Assembly: GCF_027925385.1 (NCBI RefSeq)
Contig: NZ_AP027142.1
Coordinates: 310,001-374,000, forward strand
Length of the DNA: 64,000 bases
Origin: Methylocystis iwaonis
Lineage (GTDB): Bacteria > Pseudomonadota > Alphaproteobacteria > Rhizobiales > Beijerinckiaceae
Reading direction: 5' to 3'
How positions within the stretch are numbered: position 1 is the first letter of the stretch; the number at the start of each line of letters is the position of its first letter. Below the pieces are notes generated by a model. That model saw only the letters and a list, made by a program, of their open reading frames with translations. It ran no database searches and was not told the DNA's origin. Below are positions 25,764 to 34,559 of this stretch, piece after piece. The translations under genes were made by a program, and so were the position numbers.

Positions 25764-27020
25764 TTGACCGATAAAAAAGATCTCTACGAGTTGGGTGAAA
25801 TTCCGCCGCTCGGCCATGTTCCCAAGAACATGTACGCCTGGGTGGTGCGCAAGGAGCGTCACGGCCCGCCGGATCAGGCGATGCAGCTCGAGGTCGTGCC
25901 GACCTGGGAGCTCGACAGCCATGACGTGCTCGTTCTCGTGATGGCGGCCGGCGTCAATTACAACGGCGTCTGGGCGGCGCTCGGCGAGCCGATCTCGGTC
26001 CTCGACGCGCACAAGCACCCCTATCACATCGCCGGTTCCGACGCGGCGGGCATCGTCTGGGCCGTCGGCTCCAAGGTGAAGCGCTGGAAGGTCGGCGACG
26101 AGGTCATCGTCCACTGCAATCAGGACGACGGCGACGATGAGGAGTGCAACGGCGGCGATCCGATGTTCTCCGCCTCGCAGCGCATCTGGGGCTATGAGAC
26201 GCCGGACGGCTCCTTCGCCCAGTTCTGCCGCGTGCAGGACCGCCAGCTCATGCAGCGCCCCAAGCATCTCACCTGGGAAGAATCGGCCTGCTACACGCTG
26301 ACGCTCGCCACCGCTTATCGCATGCTCTTCGGCCATGAGCCGCATGAGCTGAAGCCCGGCCACAATGTGCTGGTGTGGGGCGCCTCGGGCGGCCTCGGCG
26401 TCTTCGCCGTGCAGATCTGCGCGGCGTCGGGCGCCAACGCCATCGGCGTGATCTCGGACGAATCCAAGCGCGATTACGTTATGTCGCTCGGCGCGAAGGG
26501 CGTGATCAACCGCAAGGATTTCAAGTGCTGGGGCCAGATGCCCAAGGTCAACTCGCCCGAATATGTCGAGTGGACCAAGGAAGCGCGTAAGTTCGGCAAG
26601 GCGATCTGGGACATCACCGGCAAGAAGGACGTCGACATCGTCTTCGAGCATCCCGGCGAAGCGACCTTCCCGGTCTCCTGCCTCGTCGCCAAGCGCGGCG
26701 GCATGGTGGTGTTCTGCGCCGGCACCTCGGGCTTCAACATCACCTTCGACGCCCGCTATGTGTGGATGCGCCAGAAGCGCATCCAGGGCTCGCATTTCGC
26801 GCATCTGAAACAGGCGGCCGCCGCCAACCAGTTCGTGATCGACCGCCGCGTCGACCCCTGCATGTCGGAGGTCTTCGCCTGGGACAAGATCCCGCTGGCG
26901 CATATGAAGATGTGGAAGAACGAGCACGCCCCCGGCAACATGGCGGTGCTGGTGAACGCCCCCGAGCCCGGCCTGCATACGGTCGAGGACGTGGTCGAGG
27001 CTTACAACAAGAAGAAGTAA
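25764..27020 (+). CDS. ccr: Crotonyl-CoA carboxylase/reductase
   Basis: A 418-residue MDR-family enzyme that reductively carboxylates crotonyl-CoA to ethylmalonyl-CoA with NADPH and CO2, the committed step of the EMC pathway. Diagnostic stretches are DLYELGEIPPLGHVPKNMYA, VIVHCNQDDGDDEECNGGDP, NVLVWGASGGLGVFAVQICA (nucleotide loop), GAKGVINRKDFKCWG, and VFEHPGEATFPVS. The conserved Asn, Phe and His residues of the CO2-binding pocket fall in these regions. The start is TTG at 25764 with AGGAG upstream; length then matches known Ccr. With ecm and mcd it forms a nearly complete EMC cluster, needed to regenerate glyoxylate for the serine cycle or to grow on C2 compounds. Confidence 0.95.
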   Translation: MTDKKDLYELGEIPPLGHVPKNMYAWVVRKERHGPPDQAMQLEVVPTWELDSHDVLVLVMAAGVNYNGVWAALGEPISVLDAHKHPYHIAGSDAAGIVWAVGSKVKRWKVGDEVIVHCNQDDGDDEECNGGDPMFSASQRIWGYETPDGSFAQFCRVQDRQLMQRPKHLTWEESACYTLTLATAYRMLFGHEPHELKPGHNVLVWGASGGLGVFAVQICAASGANAIGVISDESKRDYVMSLGAKGVINRKDFKCWGQMPKVNSPEYVEWTKEARKFGKAIWDITGKKDVDIVFEHPGEATFPVSCLVAKRGGMVVFCAGTSGFNITFDARYVWMRQKRIQGSHFAHLKQAAAANQFVIDRRVDPCMSEVFAWDKIPLAHMKMWKNEHAPGNMAVLVNAPEPGLHTVEDVVEAYNKKK

Positions 27021-27064
27021 GCTGCTCTCGGGAATAGCAAGCCTTCGGCGGTGGGCGCCAAAGA

Positions 27065-27193
27065 CCTCCCCTTTACGGGGAGGTCGGTGGTCGAAGGCCG
27101 CCGGGTGGGTTCGCGCCGCAACGTAGTGGTGGGGCTGCAACCCGCCCACGACCCCGTTTCCGGGGCCGCCCTTGCCGTAAGGGGCAACCTACC
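27065..27193. repeat. Palindromic repeat R4, copy a
   Basis: Starts CCTCCCCTTTACGGGGAGG, followed by AAGGCCGCCGGGTGGG, then CCACCC-type and GGGGCCGCCCTTGCCGTAAGG sequence at the far end. A close relative lies at 60961-61087. This copy is intergenic, between ccr and the convergent host-attachment-like gene. Confidence 0.9.
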
Positions 27194-27251
27194 TCGTCAT
27201 GGCCGGGCTTGTCCTGGCCATGACGGTTCTGCAATGCGTGAAGACGTCGGC

Positions 27252-27713
27252 TCAAGCCTGCGGCTTCAGCGCCAGGGCCTTCTCGATTTCCGGGAGCGGG
27301 TGCTTGGTCAAATCCTTGTCCAGCTCGCCCGCAACCTTGCTCTGCGCCTTGGCGCTCAGATCCTTGCGGATTTCGCCCAGTGTGCGGGGCGGGGCGACGA
27401 TGACGATTTCTTTCAGCTCGCCGCTTTCGGCGGCGGCGTTGATGCGGTCGGCCATGGCGCGGGCGAAGCGCTCTTCTTCGAGCTCATGCCAGTCCACATT
27501 CCCCATGCCGCTGCGCGCATGAGAGCCGGCGGCGGCGAAGGCGCGACCCGGGGCGTCCGATCCCTGCTCGCGGGTCGGCGGATTCTCTTCGACGCGCGTT
27601 TCGATCACGCGCAGATCGAGAATCTCGGCGTCGCCGTGGTTGGAGAAGAATAGCGCGCGTCGGCCATCGCCGATCAGAACCCACGCGCCATTATGGACAG
27701 CAACTGCGCTCAT
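27252..27713 (-). CDS. Host attachment family protein
   Basis: A 153-residue soluble protein matching the host-attachment family (first described in Agrobacterium plant attachment): it begins AVAVHNGAWVLIGDGRRALFF, contains HARSGMGNVDWHELEEERFA, and continues with IVIVAPPRTLGEIRKDLS. The fold resembles eRF1/baeRF-type RNase H-like domains, and family members lack a proven biochemical role. It is the only gene between ccr and a small membrane protein and is separated from both by more than 100 bases, so no operon is evident. The name should not be taken as proof of host interaction here. Confidence 0.85.
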   Translation of the reverse strand: MSAVAVHNGAWVLIGDGRRALFFSNHGDAEILDLRVIETRVEENPPTREQGSDAPGRAFAAAGSHARSGMGNVDWHELEEERFARAMADRINAAAESGELKEIVIVAPPRTLGEIRKDLSAKAQSKVAGELDKDLTKHPLPEIEKALALKPQA

Positions 27714-27824
27714 AGCGTCCCTCGCTCACAAAAGCTCACGCCTTGGATGTGGCGGCTGGAGGAGGGGAGAGCAAGCGTGGCCGTGGCGCGTCGAAAGGAC
27801 GCGCCCACCCACGTCTCAAGTATA

Positions 27825-28109
27825 TCAGGCGGCGAGCTTCTCAGGGGCCGCCGCCGGGGCCGGCGTCAGCTTTTCGACAACCGCCTTCAGATCGCCAGCG
27901 GCCTGGGGCGCGACGCCCGCAAGCGCGGCCACGCGGCGCTTGATGCCGGCCTCATTTACCGCCCAGGCGAGATAGCAGACGGCCGCGACGAACAGCAGCG
28001 CCGTGAAGGGCTCGCCATTGCCCAGGAAGGAGAGGTCCGGGGCGCATTCATTCGCGTATTCGCAGGCGTCCGACCAATCCTGGAGATATGTTTTGACTGC
28101 TTCCAACAT
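27825..28109 (-). CDS. Small single-pass membrane protein of unknown function
   Basis: A 94-residue protein I do not recognise. Its N-terminal part has two cysteines in ACEYANEC (residues 16 and 22), then a hydrophobic span FTALLFVAAVCYLAWAV (about 35-51), followed by a basic turn KRR and an Ala/Pro-rich tail. The AGGAGGT-type site (minus strand, just upstream of 28109) supports the ATG. It lies 111 bases upstream of the host-attachment-like gene in the same direction. It is probably a real gene because of the strong ribosome site and normal codon use, but its role is open. Confidence 0.7.
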   Translation of the reverse strand: MLEAVKTYLQDWSDACEYANECAPDLSFLGNGEPFTALLFVAAVCYLAWAVNEAGIKRRVAALAGVAPQAAGDLKAVVEKLTPAPAAAPEKLAA

Positions 28110-28366
28110 CGTAACCTCCTTGGCCCGTCATCATCGTGCCGGAAAAACCTTTCCCGCTCGTGGACGCGCCGACCTCTAGCTCATGTATGTCGCCGTGCTT
28201 GTGCGTTGCAACATATATTGCGCCGAGAAGCTTTCGCCAGAGTAAATTCCAACCTGCCTCGAAAAGCTATCCCGAAGGATAACAAGGCTCCGCGCCATGT
28301 TGTCGCACTGCAAAAACATTGAGCAGAGCGTGCGACAGCGAGCCGACAAAGCTGTCGGCAAGCCAA

Positions 28367-28394
28367 CAAAAAACGGGGCCCCGTAAGGGACCCC
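28367..28394 (-). terminator. Rho-independent terminator of mcd
   Basis: Read on the minus strand, GGGGTCCC-TTAC-GGGGCCCC forms an eight-pair stem (one G-U pair) followed by G and six T residues. It is correctly placed about 145 bases after the mcd stop. Confidence 0.8.
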
Positions 28395-28415
28395 GCAAAT
28401 AGCGTTCCATTCGTT

Positions 28416-28518
28416 GTCATTCCCGACGCCCGCACTGCGGGCGATCGGGAATCCAGGGCAAAACCAGCGCTCTGTGGCTCTGGATTCCCAGTCGGGCTTT
28501 CAGCCCGCCGGGAATGAC
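28416..28518. repeat. Palindromic repeat R2, copy b
   Basis: GTCATTCCCGACG and GATCGGGAATCCAG on one side, CTGGATTCCCAGTCGGGC and CCGGGAATGAC on the other. It is in the opposite orientation to copies a and c and lies between the mcd stop and its terminator. Confidence 0.9.
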
Positions 28519-28539
28519 AAAGACCCAAAGGAGAGGGCG

Positions 28540-30213
28540 TCAGCCCTCCAGCAGGCGCCGCGCGATGACCTGCGCCTGAATCTCCGCCGCGCCCTCGAAG
28601 ATGTTGAGGATGCGCGCGTCGCAGAGGACGCGGGAGACCGGATATTCCAGCGCGAAGCCGTTGCCGCCGTGAATCTGCAGGGCGTTGTCCGCCGCCGCCC
28701 AGGCCACGCGGGCGCCGAGCAGCTTCGCCATGCCGGCTTCGAGGTCGCAGCGCTTGCCCTCGTCCTTCTCGCGCGCGGCGAAATAGGTGATCTGGCGGGC
28801 GATGTGAACCTCCACCGCCATCGACACGATCTTGTTGAAGACGCGCGGGAAGGCGAACAAGGGCTTGCCGAACTGGATGCGCTCCTTGGCGTATTTCAGG
28901 CCGAGGTCGAGGGCGCATTGAGCGACGCCTAGGGCGCGGGCGGCGGTCTGGATGCGGGCGGATTCGAAGGTCTCCATGAGATGCTTGAAGCCCTTGCCCT
29001 CCTCGCCGCCGAGCAGGTTTTCGGCCGGCACCTCGAAATTATCGAAGCCGATCTCGAACTCCTTCATGCCGCGATAGCCGAGCACCTCGATCTCGCCGCC
29101 GGTCATGCCGTTCGCGGGGAAGGGATTTTCATCCGTGCCGCGCGGCTTTTCGGCAACGAACATGGAGAGGCCCCTGTAGCCCTTCTCGTTCGGATTGGTG
29201 CGCGTCAGCAGCATCATGATGTCGGCGCGGACCGGATGGGTGATCCAGGTCTTGTTGCCGGTGACCTTATAGACGTCGCCCTCGCGCACGGCGCGGGTGC
29301 GCAGGTTCGCAAGGTCGGAGCCGTTGTTCGGCTCGGTGAAGACCGCCGTCGGCAGGATTTCGCCGGCCGCGATGCCCGGCAGATATTTCTGCTTCTGCGC
29401 TTCCGTGCCGCCCACGAGAATAAGTTCGCCTGCGATCTCGGAGCGGGTGCCGAGCGAGCCGACGCCGATATAAGCGCGTGACAGCTCCTCGGAGACGACG
29501 CACATGGCGATCTTGCCCATGCCCGAGCCGCCATATTCCTCAGGGATGGTGAGGCCGAAGACGCCCAGCTCCGCAAGGCCGCCGATCACCTCCAGCGGAA
29601 TATAGGCGTTCTTGGAATGCCACTCATGGGCGAAGGGCACGACATTGTCGGCGGCGAATTTGCGCATCTCGCTGCGGATGGCTTCCAGAGTCTCGTCGAG
29701 ACCGGAGGCGCCGACAGTTTCGGCCGCCGAATGATGGTCGATCAGCTCGGCGAGGCGGGCGCGGTTCGCCGGCGTGTTGCCGGAGAGGATGAGCGCGTCG
29801 ACGCAGGCCGGGCGCGCGGCGGCGACCTTGGCCGAGGAAAGGCCGAAATCCGAGAGGCGGACGAATTCGCCCTGGCTCATCGGAATGCCGCCATAGACCT
29901 GGGCGAGCAGCTCGGCGTAGCCGATCTGGTTCAGTAGCTCTTCCGTCTCGCCATAGGCGCCCTCGGCCGAGAGGCGCTCGGCGTAGTCGATGAGTTCCTT
30001 GAGGCCCTGCACATAGGTCGCGAACCAGGAGAGGCCGTGGGCGGCGTGCTGGTCGGCTTCGATCAGCTCGTTGGAAAGCTTGCCGTCCTTCGTCACGCGG
30101 GCGCGCACGCTGGCGAGCGCGTCATTATAGAGCGTCTCGACGGCGACGAGCGCCTCCTTGGCGTTGGCGAGCCAGCTTTGGGGATCGAGTTTCGTCGCGA
30201 CGGCTGCGGTCAT
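28540..30213 (-). CDS. mcd: Methylsuccinyl-CoA dehydrogenase
   Basis: A 557-residue flavoprotein of the acyl-CoA dehydrogenase family with an N-terminal extension of about 150 residues, a hallmark of Mcd. The dehydrogenase core has FGLTIPEEYGGSGMG, VFTEPNNGSDLANLRT, GNKTWITHPVRADIMML and, near the C-terminus, NALQIHGGNGFALEYP and ILNIFEGAAEIQ. The catalytic base Glu lies in the last region. Mcd oxidises methylsuccinyl-CoA to mesaconyl-CoA in the EMC pathway. The ATG at 30213 is supported by AGGAAAG just upstream. With ecm and ccr in the same 8 kb the assignment is strong. A generic acyl-CoA dehydrogenase is the weaker alternative. Confidence 0.92.
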   Translation of the reverse strand: MTAAVATKLDPQSWLANAKEALVAVETLYNDALASVRARVTKDGKLSNELIEADQHAAHGLSWFATYVQGLKELIDYAERLSAEGAYGETEELLNQIGYAELLAQVYGGIPMSQGEFVRLSDFGLSSAKVAAARPACVDALILSGNTPANRARLAELIDHHSAAETVGASGLDETLEAIRSEMRKFAADNVVPFAHEWHSKNAYIPLEVIGGLAELGVFGLTIPEEYGGSGMGKIAMCVVSEELSRAYIGVGSLGTRSEIAGELILVGGTEAQKQKYLPGIAAGEILPTAVFTEPNNGSDLANLRTRAVREGDVYKVTGNKTWITHPVRADIMMLLTRTNPNEKGYRGLSMFVAEKPRGTDENPFPANGMTGGEIEVLGYRGMKEFEIGFDNFEVPAENLLGGEEGKGFKHLMETFESARIQTAARALGVAQCALDLGLKYAKERIQFGKPLFAFPRVFNKIVSMAVEVHIARQITYFAAREKDEGKRCDLEAGMAKLLGARVAWAAADNALQIHGGNGFALEYPVSRVLCDARILNIFEGAAEIQAQVIARRLLEG

Positions 30214-30337
30214 TTCTTTCCTGTCTGGAATAGGGCCCGTTGAGGGCGCGGCCTGTGGAAAAATTTGCGCCCTACATGCCGCCATTTCGCCCGGGACGCA
30301 ACTGGAAGGGGTATCCGCAAATCTCGGCTTCGCCGCC

Positions 30338-30841
30338 CTAATGTCCGGTCAGCATCGCGATTCTCGCCGCGCCCAATTTCAAAAAGAGCCTCAAGGGAAA
30401 TCCCCGATAGCTCGGCGCGTCGGATGGCAATTCCATTTCCGACTTTCGGCGGCGCGTTTGGGTTCTCATTTCGATCGGCGGCGGGTTGCCGTCATAACGG
30501 AGCCGATAGGTCGAGACCCAGAACCCCGGGTCGAATTTCACGAACATGCCGGAGTTGCAGCAGGAAGCGACCATCCTTCGCGTCGGCGAATTGGGTTTCA
30601 GCCGATGCTCTTCGAGAAGATCGGCGCCGGAGACGCAACGGAATCGATCATCGCGGTAGGTCAAATAAGGCGTGCCGCCGTCGGGGTCGCGGACCGGCGC
30701 GGCGTTGGGGAGCGCTTCGATCCGCCGGCCGCCTTCCTGGCAATCCGCGCAATAGCAGACCGCGCTCAGGATCGGCTCGCCGACGGCTTCGCAACGGACG
30801 CGCCCGCAGGCGCAGGAGGATATTCTGGTGGTGGGTCTCAT
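30338..30841 (-). CDS. Gfa/CENP-V-fold zinc protein
   Basis: A 167-residue protein with the cysteine pattern of glutathione-dependent formaldehyde-activating (Gfa)-like proteins: Cys10/12/17 (CACGRVRC), Cys29/31/34 (CYCADC) and Cys94/95 (SCCNSG). These bind one or two zinc ions. Some members bind glutathione and formaldehyde, but most are of unknown function. The start at 30841 begins MRPTTR; upstream there is an R2 repeat, whose flank provides the GGAAATG leader sequence. The R-rich stretch RTQTRRRKSEME is unusual. A formaldehyde role would suit a methylotroph but is not demonstrated by sequence. Confidence 0.85.
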   Translation of the reverse strand: MRPTTRISSCACGRVRCEAVGEPILSAVCYCADCQEGGRRIEALPNAAPVRDPDGGTPYLTYRDDRFRCVSGADLLEEHRLKPNSPTRRMVASCCNSGMFVKFDPGFWVSTYRLRYDGNPPPIEMRTQTRRRKSEMELPSDAPSYRGFPLRLFLKLGAARIAMLTGH

Positions 30842-30875
30842 ATCATTTCCGTTTGAATAGCTCGCATGGGGACTT

Positions 30876-30979
30876 GTCATTCCCGGCGGGCTGAACGCCC
30901 GACCGGGAATCCAGAGCCCAAAAAGCGCTGGTTTTGCTCTGGATTCCCGATCGCTCGCTGCGCGAGCGTCGGGAATGAC
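30876..30979. repeat. Palindromic repeat R2, copy c
   Basis: The closest relative of copy a: GTCATTCCCGGCGGGCTGAA, GGGAATCCAGAGCC, GCTCTGGATTCCCGATCGCT and GCGTCGGGAATGAC, with the same outer flanks (TTGAATAGCTCGCATGGGG on the left, ATCAAACGGATCT on the right). It lies between two genes transcribed leftward. Confidence 0.92.
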
Positions 30980-31012
30980 GCCGAACTAATCAAACGGATC
31001 TAGAGCCCCCGA

Positions 31013-32371
31013 TCAAACCGGCGCCACCCACAGCGGCAGGCCTCCCCTTGGCCGCGTCGTAAAGTCAGGGGCAAGCTCCAGCCGATGGCCTTCGACCGTC
31101 GTGAAACGAAAATCACGAACGAGCGTCGCGAGAATGGCAGTCATCTCCAGCATCGCGAAGCTCATCCCGATGCAGATGCGCGGGCCCGCGCCGAAGGGCA
31201 AATAGGCGCAACGGTGGCGCGCCTTGGCCTTTTCGGGCGTGAAACGGTCAGGATCGAAGGCGTTCGGCTGGTCCCATAATTTCTCGTGACGATGCAGCGC
31301 CCAGATCGCAACAAAGATCGGCTCCTTTTTGAGAACCTTATGCGGGCCGAGCGTCGTATCTTCCCGAGGCTGGCGGCCGATGGCGGCGGCGGGCGGAAAG
31401 AGGCGCATCGCCTCCTGAACGACCTGTTTGGTGAATTGCAGCCTCTCGACCGTCTCCGGCCCGATGTCGTCGGCGCCGGCGATCTCTTGGACCTCCGCGC
31501 GCAGCCGTTCCTGAGACGCTTGGTCCTTTGCGAGCAGCCATAGGCTCCAGCCGAGCGCCACGGCGGAGGTTTCGTGTCCGGCGACCATCAGGCCGTAGAG
31601 ATTGCCGATAAGCTCAGAATCCGTCATCGTTCTGCCGCTCTCGGGGTCGGTGGCATTGAGCATCAGATCGACGATGGCGGGCGTATGGGCGCGGGTGGCG
31701 CGGCGCGCGGCGACGATCCGCGCGGTTTCGTCATAGAGGTAGCGCATGTCCCGGTTGATCTGCGACGATCCCGGAAAAGGCAGCCAGTTCGGAAGGCTGA
31801 GCAGCGCCAATATGCGCTGCCAACTGACGCCTGAAAGCGCCCGCGTGAGCGCGGTGAGAAACCGCTCGCGGTCGAATGTCCCCTGCGCGCCGAGAACGGC
31901 GCTTTCGATGATGGAGAAAGTGACTTCCGACATCGCTTTCATGGCGTCGATCGGCGCGGTCGGCCGTTCTCGGCGCCAGGCTTGGCAAAGCTCCCCCGCG
32001 CAGCGCGCGAAGATTGGCGTCAGCGCCAGAAGATTTTCGTGCCGGAACGCCGGCGCCAAAGCGCGCCGTTGCCATTTCCAATCGGCGCCCTCAGAAAAAA
32101 ACAACGAACCCTTGTTGATTGCTCCTGAAAGCGCCTGAATTGTCATCACGTCGCGTTGGAAAAATTCCGCGCGCGTGAGCAGCATTTCTTCAACGAGGGC
32201 CGGGTCCGTCAGATAGATGGTTTTCGGCACGATCGGCCAAATGCCGCGCAACGACCAGAATCCCTCCCGATACGCCGCTGGCGGCCAGTTTTCGAGGAAG
32301 TTACGCTGGGTCGAGCGAAAACTCGGACGCTCATTGGGGGTGAAAGGCATAAAATCAGGATCGTGAAGCAT
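31013..32371 (-). CDS. Cytochrome P450
   Basis: A 452-residue haem-thiolate monooxygenase without a membrane anchor. The I-helix oxygen-binding motif is AGHETSA, the K-helix EAMR gives the ExxR motif, and the haem loop FGAGPRICIG supplies the axial cysteine. The pattern resembles the broad CYP102/CYP4-like fatty-acid and alkane hydroxylase group, but substrate is not predictable. No ferredoxin or reductase gene is adjacent. The start at 32371 (MLHDPDF) is preferred; the ATG at 32410 lies inside the palindromic operator shared with the divergent TetR gene. Regulation by that TetR protein is likely. Confidence 0.92.
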   Translation of the reverse strand: MLHDPDFMPFTPNERPSFRSTQRNFLENWPPAAYREGFWSLRGIWPIVPKTIYLTDPALVEEMLLTRAEFFQRDVMTIQALSGAINKGSLFFSEGADWKWQRRALAPAFRHENLLALTPIFARCAGELCQAWRRERPTAPIDAMKAMSEVTFSIIESAVLGAQGTFDRERFLTALTRALSGVSWQRILALLSLPNWLPFPGSSQINRDMRYLYDETARIVAARRATRAHTPAIVDLMLNATDPESGRTMTDSELIGNLYGLMVAGHETSAVALGWSLWLLAKDQASQERLRAEVQEIAGADDIGPETVERLQFTKQVVQEAMRLFPPAAAIGRQPREDTTLGPHKVLKKEPIFVAIWALHRHEKLWDQPNAFDPDRFTPEKAKARHRCAYLPFGAGPRICIGMSFAMLEMTAILATLVRDFRFTTVEGHRLELAPDFTTRPRGGLPLWVAPV

Positions 32372-32407
32372 CGCGGGTCGCCCCTGATGAATCGATAATG
32401 GCAATAC

Positions 32408-32423
32408 CATACCTTATAGTATG
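32408..32423. promoter_or_regulatory. Candidate TetR operator between P450 and tetR
   Basis: CATAC-CTTATA-GTATG is an inverted repeat with five-base arms and a six-base AT-rich spacer, centred between the divergent P450 and TetR genes. TACTAT/TATAAG on the minus strand could serve as a -10 for the P450. Binding by the neighbouring TetR is inferred. Confidence 0.6.
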
Positions 32424-32461
32424 TTTTTGGCAAGAGCCGCGCGCTGTGCGAGCCTAACCCT

Positions 32462-33019
32462 ATGAGTCGTTTCAAGAAGGAAGACTGGCTGGCGCTCGGC
32501 GCAAAGCTGCTGGCGGAAGAAGGCCCGGCGGCGCTGACGATCGACCGCCTCACAGCAGCGGCGCGGCGCACGCGCGGTAGCTTCTACCACCATTTCGAAG
32601 ACCGCGACGCCTTCCTGCACGCCATGATGGAGCGCTGGCGTACGCAGGTGATCGAAATCGCCGGCAAGCGCTATGAGGCCGCGCAATCGCAAGCTGAGGT
32701 CCGCGCGCTGATGCGCGAGCAGCCTTTCGAGCTCGATTTCCGCTTCGAGCGTGAAATCCGTCGTCTCGCGGCGAGCGAGCCGATCGTGCGCGAAATATTG
32801 AACCAGGTCGACTGCGCGCGGATCGAGGGGCTTGCGTGCCTGCTGACGCATATGCGCCCGGACATCGACGATCCGATGTCCTTCGCCTTCGTGCAATATT
32901 GCGCGGTCGTCGGCGCGCAATGGCTGCTGGAGGACCCCGACGATCCGCGCCTGCCGGCGATTCGCAGAACAGGTAACCGCCTCTTCGGTCTCAGCGAGCC
33001 GGAAGAGCCTGTGCAGTAA
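32462..33019 (+). CDS. TetR-family transcriptional regulator
   Basis: A 185-residue regulator. The N-terminal helix-turn-helix covers AKLLAEEGPAALTIDRLTAA and RTRGSFYHHFEDRDAFLHAM, the standard TetR signature. The C-terminal ligand domain is not conserved enough to suggest an effector. It is divergent from the cytochrome P450, and the 90-base gap between them contains the palindrome at 32408-32423. A TetR repressor of the P450, relieved by the P450 substrate, is the simplest reading. Confidence 0.9.
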   Translation: MSRFKKEDWLALGAKLLAEEGPAALTIDRLTAAARRTRGSFYHHFEDRDAFLHAMMERWRTQVIEIAGKRYEAAQSQAEVRALMREQPFELDFRFEREIRRLAASEPIVREILNQVDCARIEGLACLLTHMRPDIDDPMSFAFVQYCAVVGAQWLLEDPDDPRLPAIRRTGNRLFGLSEPEEPVQ

Positions 33020-33100
33020 CGGCTCGCCCTCATCCTTGGGATGGACGAGGGCGAAATGCGCCTCAAACCATTGCCGCTTGGACAGCGCGCGGTGGGACGT

Positions 33101-33203
33101 GTCATTCCCCGCGGGCTGAAAGCCCGACCGGGAATCCAGAGCCAAAATAGCCTAATGCTGCTCTGGATTCCCGATCGCTCGCGAAGCGAGCGTCGGGAAT
33201 GAC
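33101..33203. repeat. Palindromic repeat R2, copy d
   Basis: GTCATTCCCCGCGGGCTGAA, GACCGGGAATCCAGAGCC, CTCTGGATTCCCGATCGCTC and GCGTCGGGAATGAC. It lies between the convergent tetR and trpB genes and ends three bases before the trpB stop codon. Confidence 0.92.
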
Positions 33204-33206
33204 GGG

Positions 33207-34445
33207 TCACATCTCGCCGAGAACCTCCGCGACCGTGAAGATATCCTTGTCGCCGCGACCGCTCAGATTCATCACCATCAGATGGTCCTGCGGCTTTTGT
33301 GGCGCCAGCTCGAGCACTTTCGCGATGGCGTGCGAGGGCTCCAGCGCCGGGATGATGCCCTCCAGTTTCGAGCAGATCTGGAAGGCGGCGAGCGCCTCCT
33401 TATCCGTGGCGTTGAGATATGTCACGCGGCCGGTCTGATGCAGCCAGCTATGCTCCGGGCCGACGCCGGGATAATCCAGGCCCGCCGAGATTGAGTGGCC
33501 TTCGAGAATCTGCCCGTCGTCGTCCATGAGCAGATAAGTGCGGTTGCCGTGCAGCACGCCCGGCCTGCCGCCGGCGATCGACGCCGCATGGCCGTTGGGC
33601 ACAGAGACGCCATGCCCGGCCGCCTCGACGCCGTAAATCTCGACGTCGCGATCGTCGAGGAAGGGGTGGAACAGGCCGATGGCGTTGGAGCCGCCGCCGA
33701 TGCAGGCGACGAGCGAATCGGGCAAGCGCCCTTCCGCCTCCTGCATTTGCGCGCGCGTCTCATTGCCGATGATCGACTGGAAATCGCGCACCATGCCCGG
33801 ATAGGGATGCGGACCGGCGGCCGTGCCGATGCAATAGAAAGTGTTGGAGACGTTGGTCACCCAATCGCGCAACGCCTCATTCATCGCGTCCTTCAGCGTG
33901 CGTGCGCCGGATTGCACCGGATTCACCGTGGCGCCCAGCATTTTCATGCGGAAGACGTTCGGCTTTTGCCGCTCGACGTCGACGGCGCCCATGTAGACGA
34001 CGCATTCGAGCCCGAAGCGCGCGCAGGCCGTAGCCGTGGCGACGCCATGCTGGCCGGCGCCCGTCTCGGCGATGATGCGCTTCTTGCCCATGCGCTTGGC
34101 GAGCAGAATCTGCCCCAGCACATTGTTGATCTTATGGGAGCCTGTGTGGTTCAGCTCTTCGCGCTTGAAGTAAATCTTCGCGCCTTTTCCCTCCTCCGCA
34201 TTCTGGCGGACATGCTCGGTCAGGCGTTCGGCGAAATAGAGCGGCGAGGGGCGCCCGACATAATGCGTGTGAAGATGCGCGAGCTCCGCGTGGAAGGCGG
34301 GATCGTTCCTGGCTTCGTCATAGGCGCGCTCCAGATCGAGCACGAGCGGCATCAGCGTCTCGGCGACGAAGCGGCCGCCGAAAATGCCAAAACGGCCATT
34401 CTCGTCCGGGCCGGCGCGGAAGGAATTGGGAAGCGGCTTGGTCAC
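33207..34445 (-). CDS. trpB: Tryptophan synthase beta subunit
   Basis: A 412-residue PLP enzyme that condenses indole with serine. Clear motifs are [17 protein letters not shown] at the start, the PLP-lysine loop [26 protein letters not shown], and the phosphate loop [16 protein letters not shown] chose GTG at 34445 because GAGGA lies eight bases upstream and the protein then begins like other TrpB; the longer frame to 34550 has no family support. trpF lies upstream in the same direction but is separated by an AT-rich foreign-looking gene. trpA is not found downstream: the repeat and convergent tetR follow. Confidence 0.96.
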   Translation of the reverse strand: MTKPLPNSFRAGPDENGRFGIFGGRFVAETLMPLVLDLERAYDEARNDPAFHAELAHLHTHYVGRPSPLYFAERLTEHVRQNAEEGKGAKIYFKREELNHTGSHKINNVLGQILLAKRMGKKRIIAETGAGQHGVATATACARFGLECVVYMGAVDVERQKPNVFRMKMLGATVNPVQSGARTLKDAMNEALRDWVTNVSNTFYCIGTAAGPHPYPGMVRDFQSIIGNETRAQMQEAEGRLPDSLVACIGGGSNAIGLFHPFLDDRDVEIYGVEAAGHGVSVPNGHAASIAGGRPGVLHGNRTYLLMDDDGQILEGHSISAGLDYPGVGPEHSWLHQTGRVTYLNATDKEALAAFQICSKLEGIIPALEPSHAIAKVLELAPQKPQDHLMVMNLSGRGDKDIFTVAEVLGEM

Positions 34446-34559
34446 GGAGCGGTTCCTCTTTGCGGTCGATCCTTGCAGGTCGGAATTCTGCCTCGTCTTA
34501 AACAATTGCTGTTGTCCGAGGAAGTCCCGGCTTACTGTGGCGGTTTTCACGGCAGGCCA

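Larger units (their letters stand above)
28110..28539. other. Gap between small membrane gene and mcd
   Basis: A 430-base gap with the promoter region of the small membrane gene, a strong minus-strand terminator at 28367-28394 and an R2 repeat at 28416-28518. No additional gene was recognised. Confidence 0.6.
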
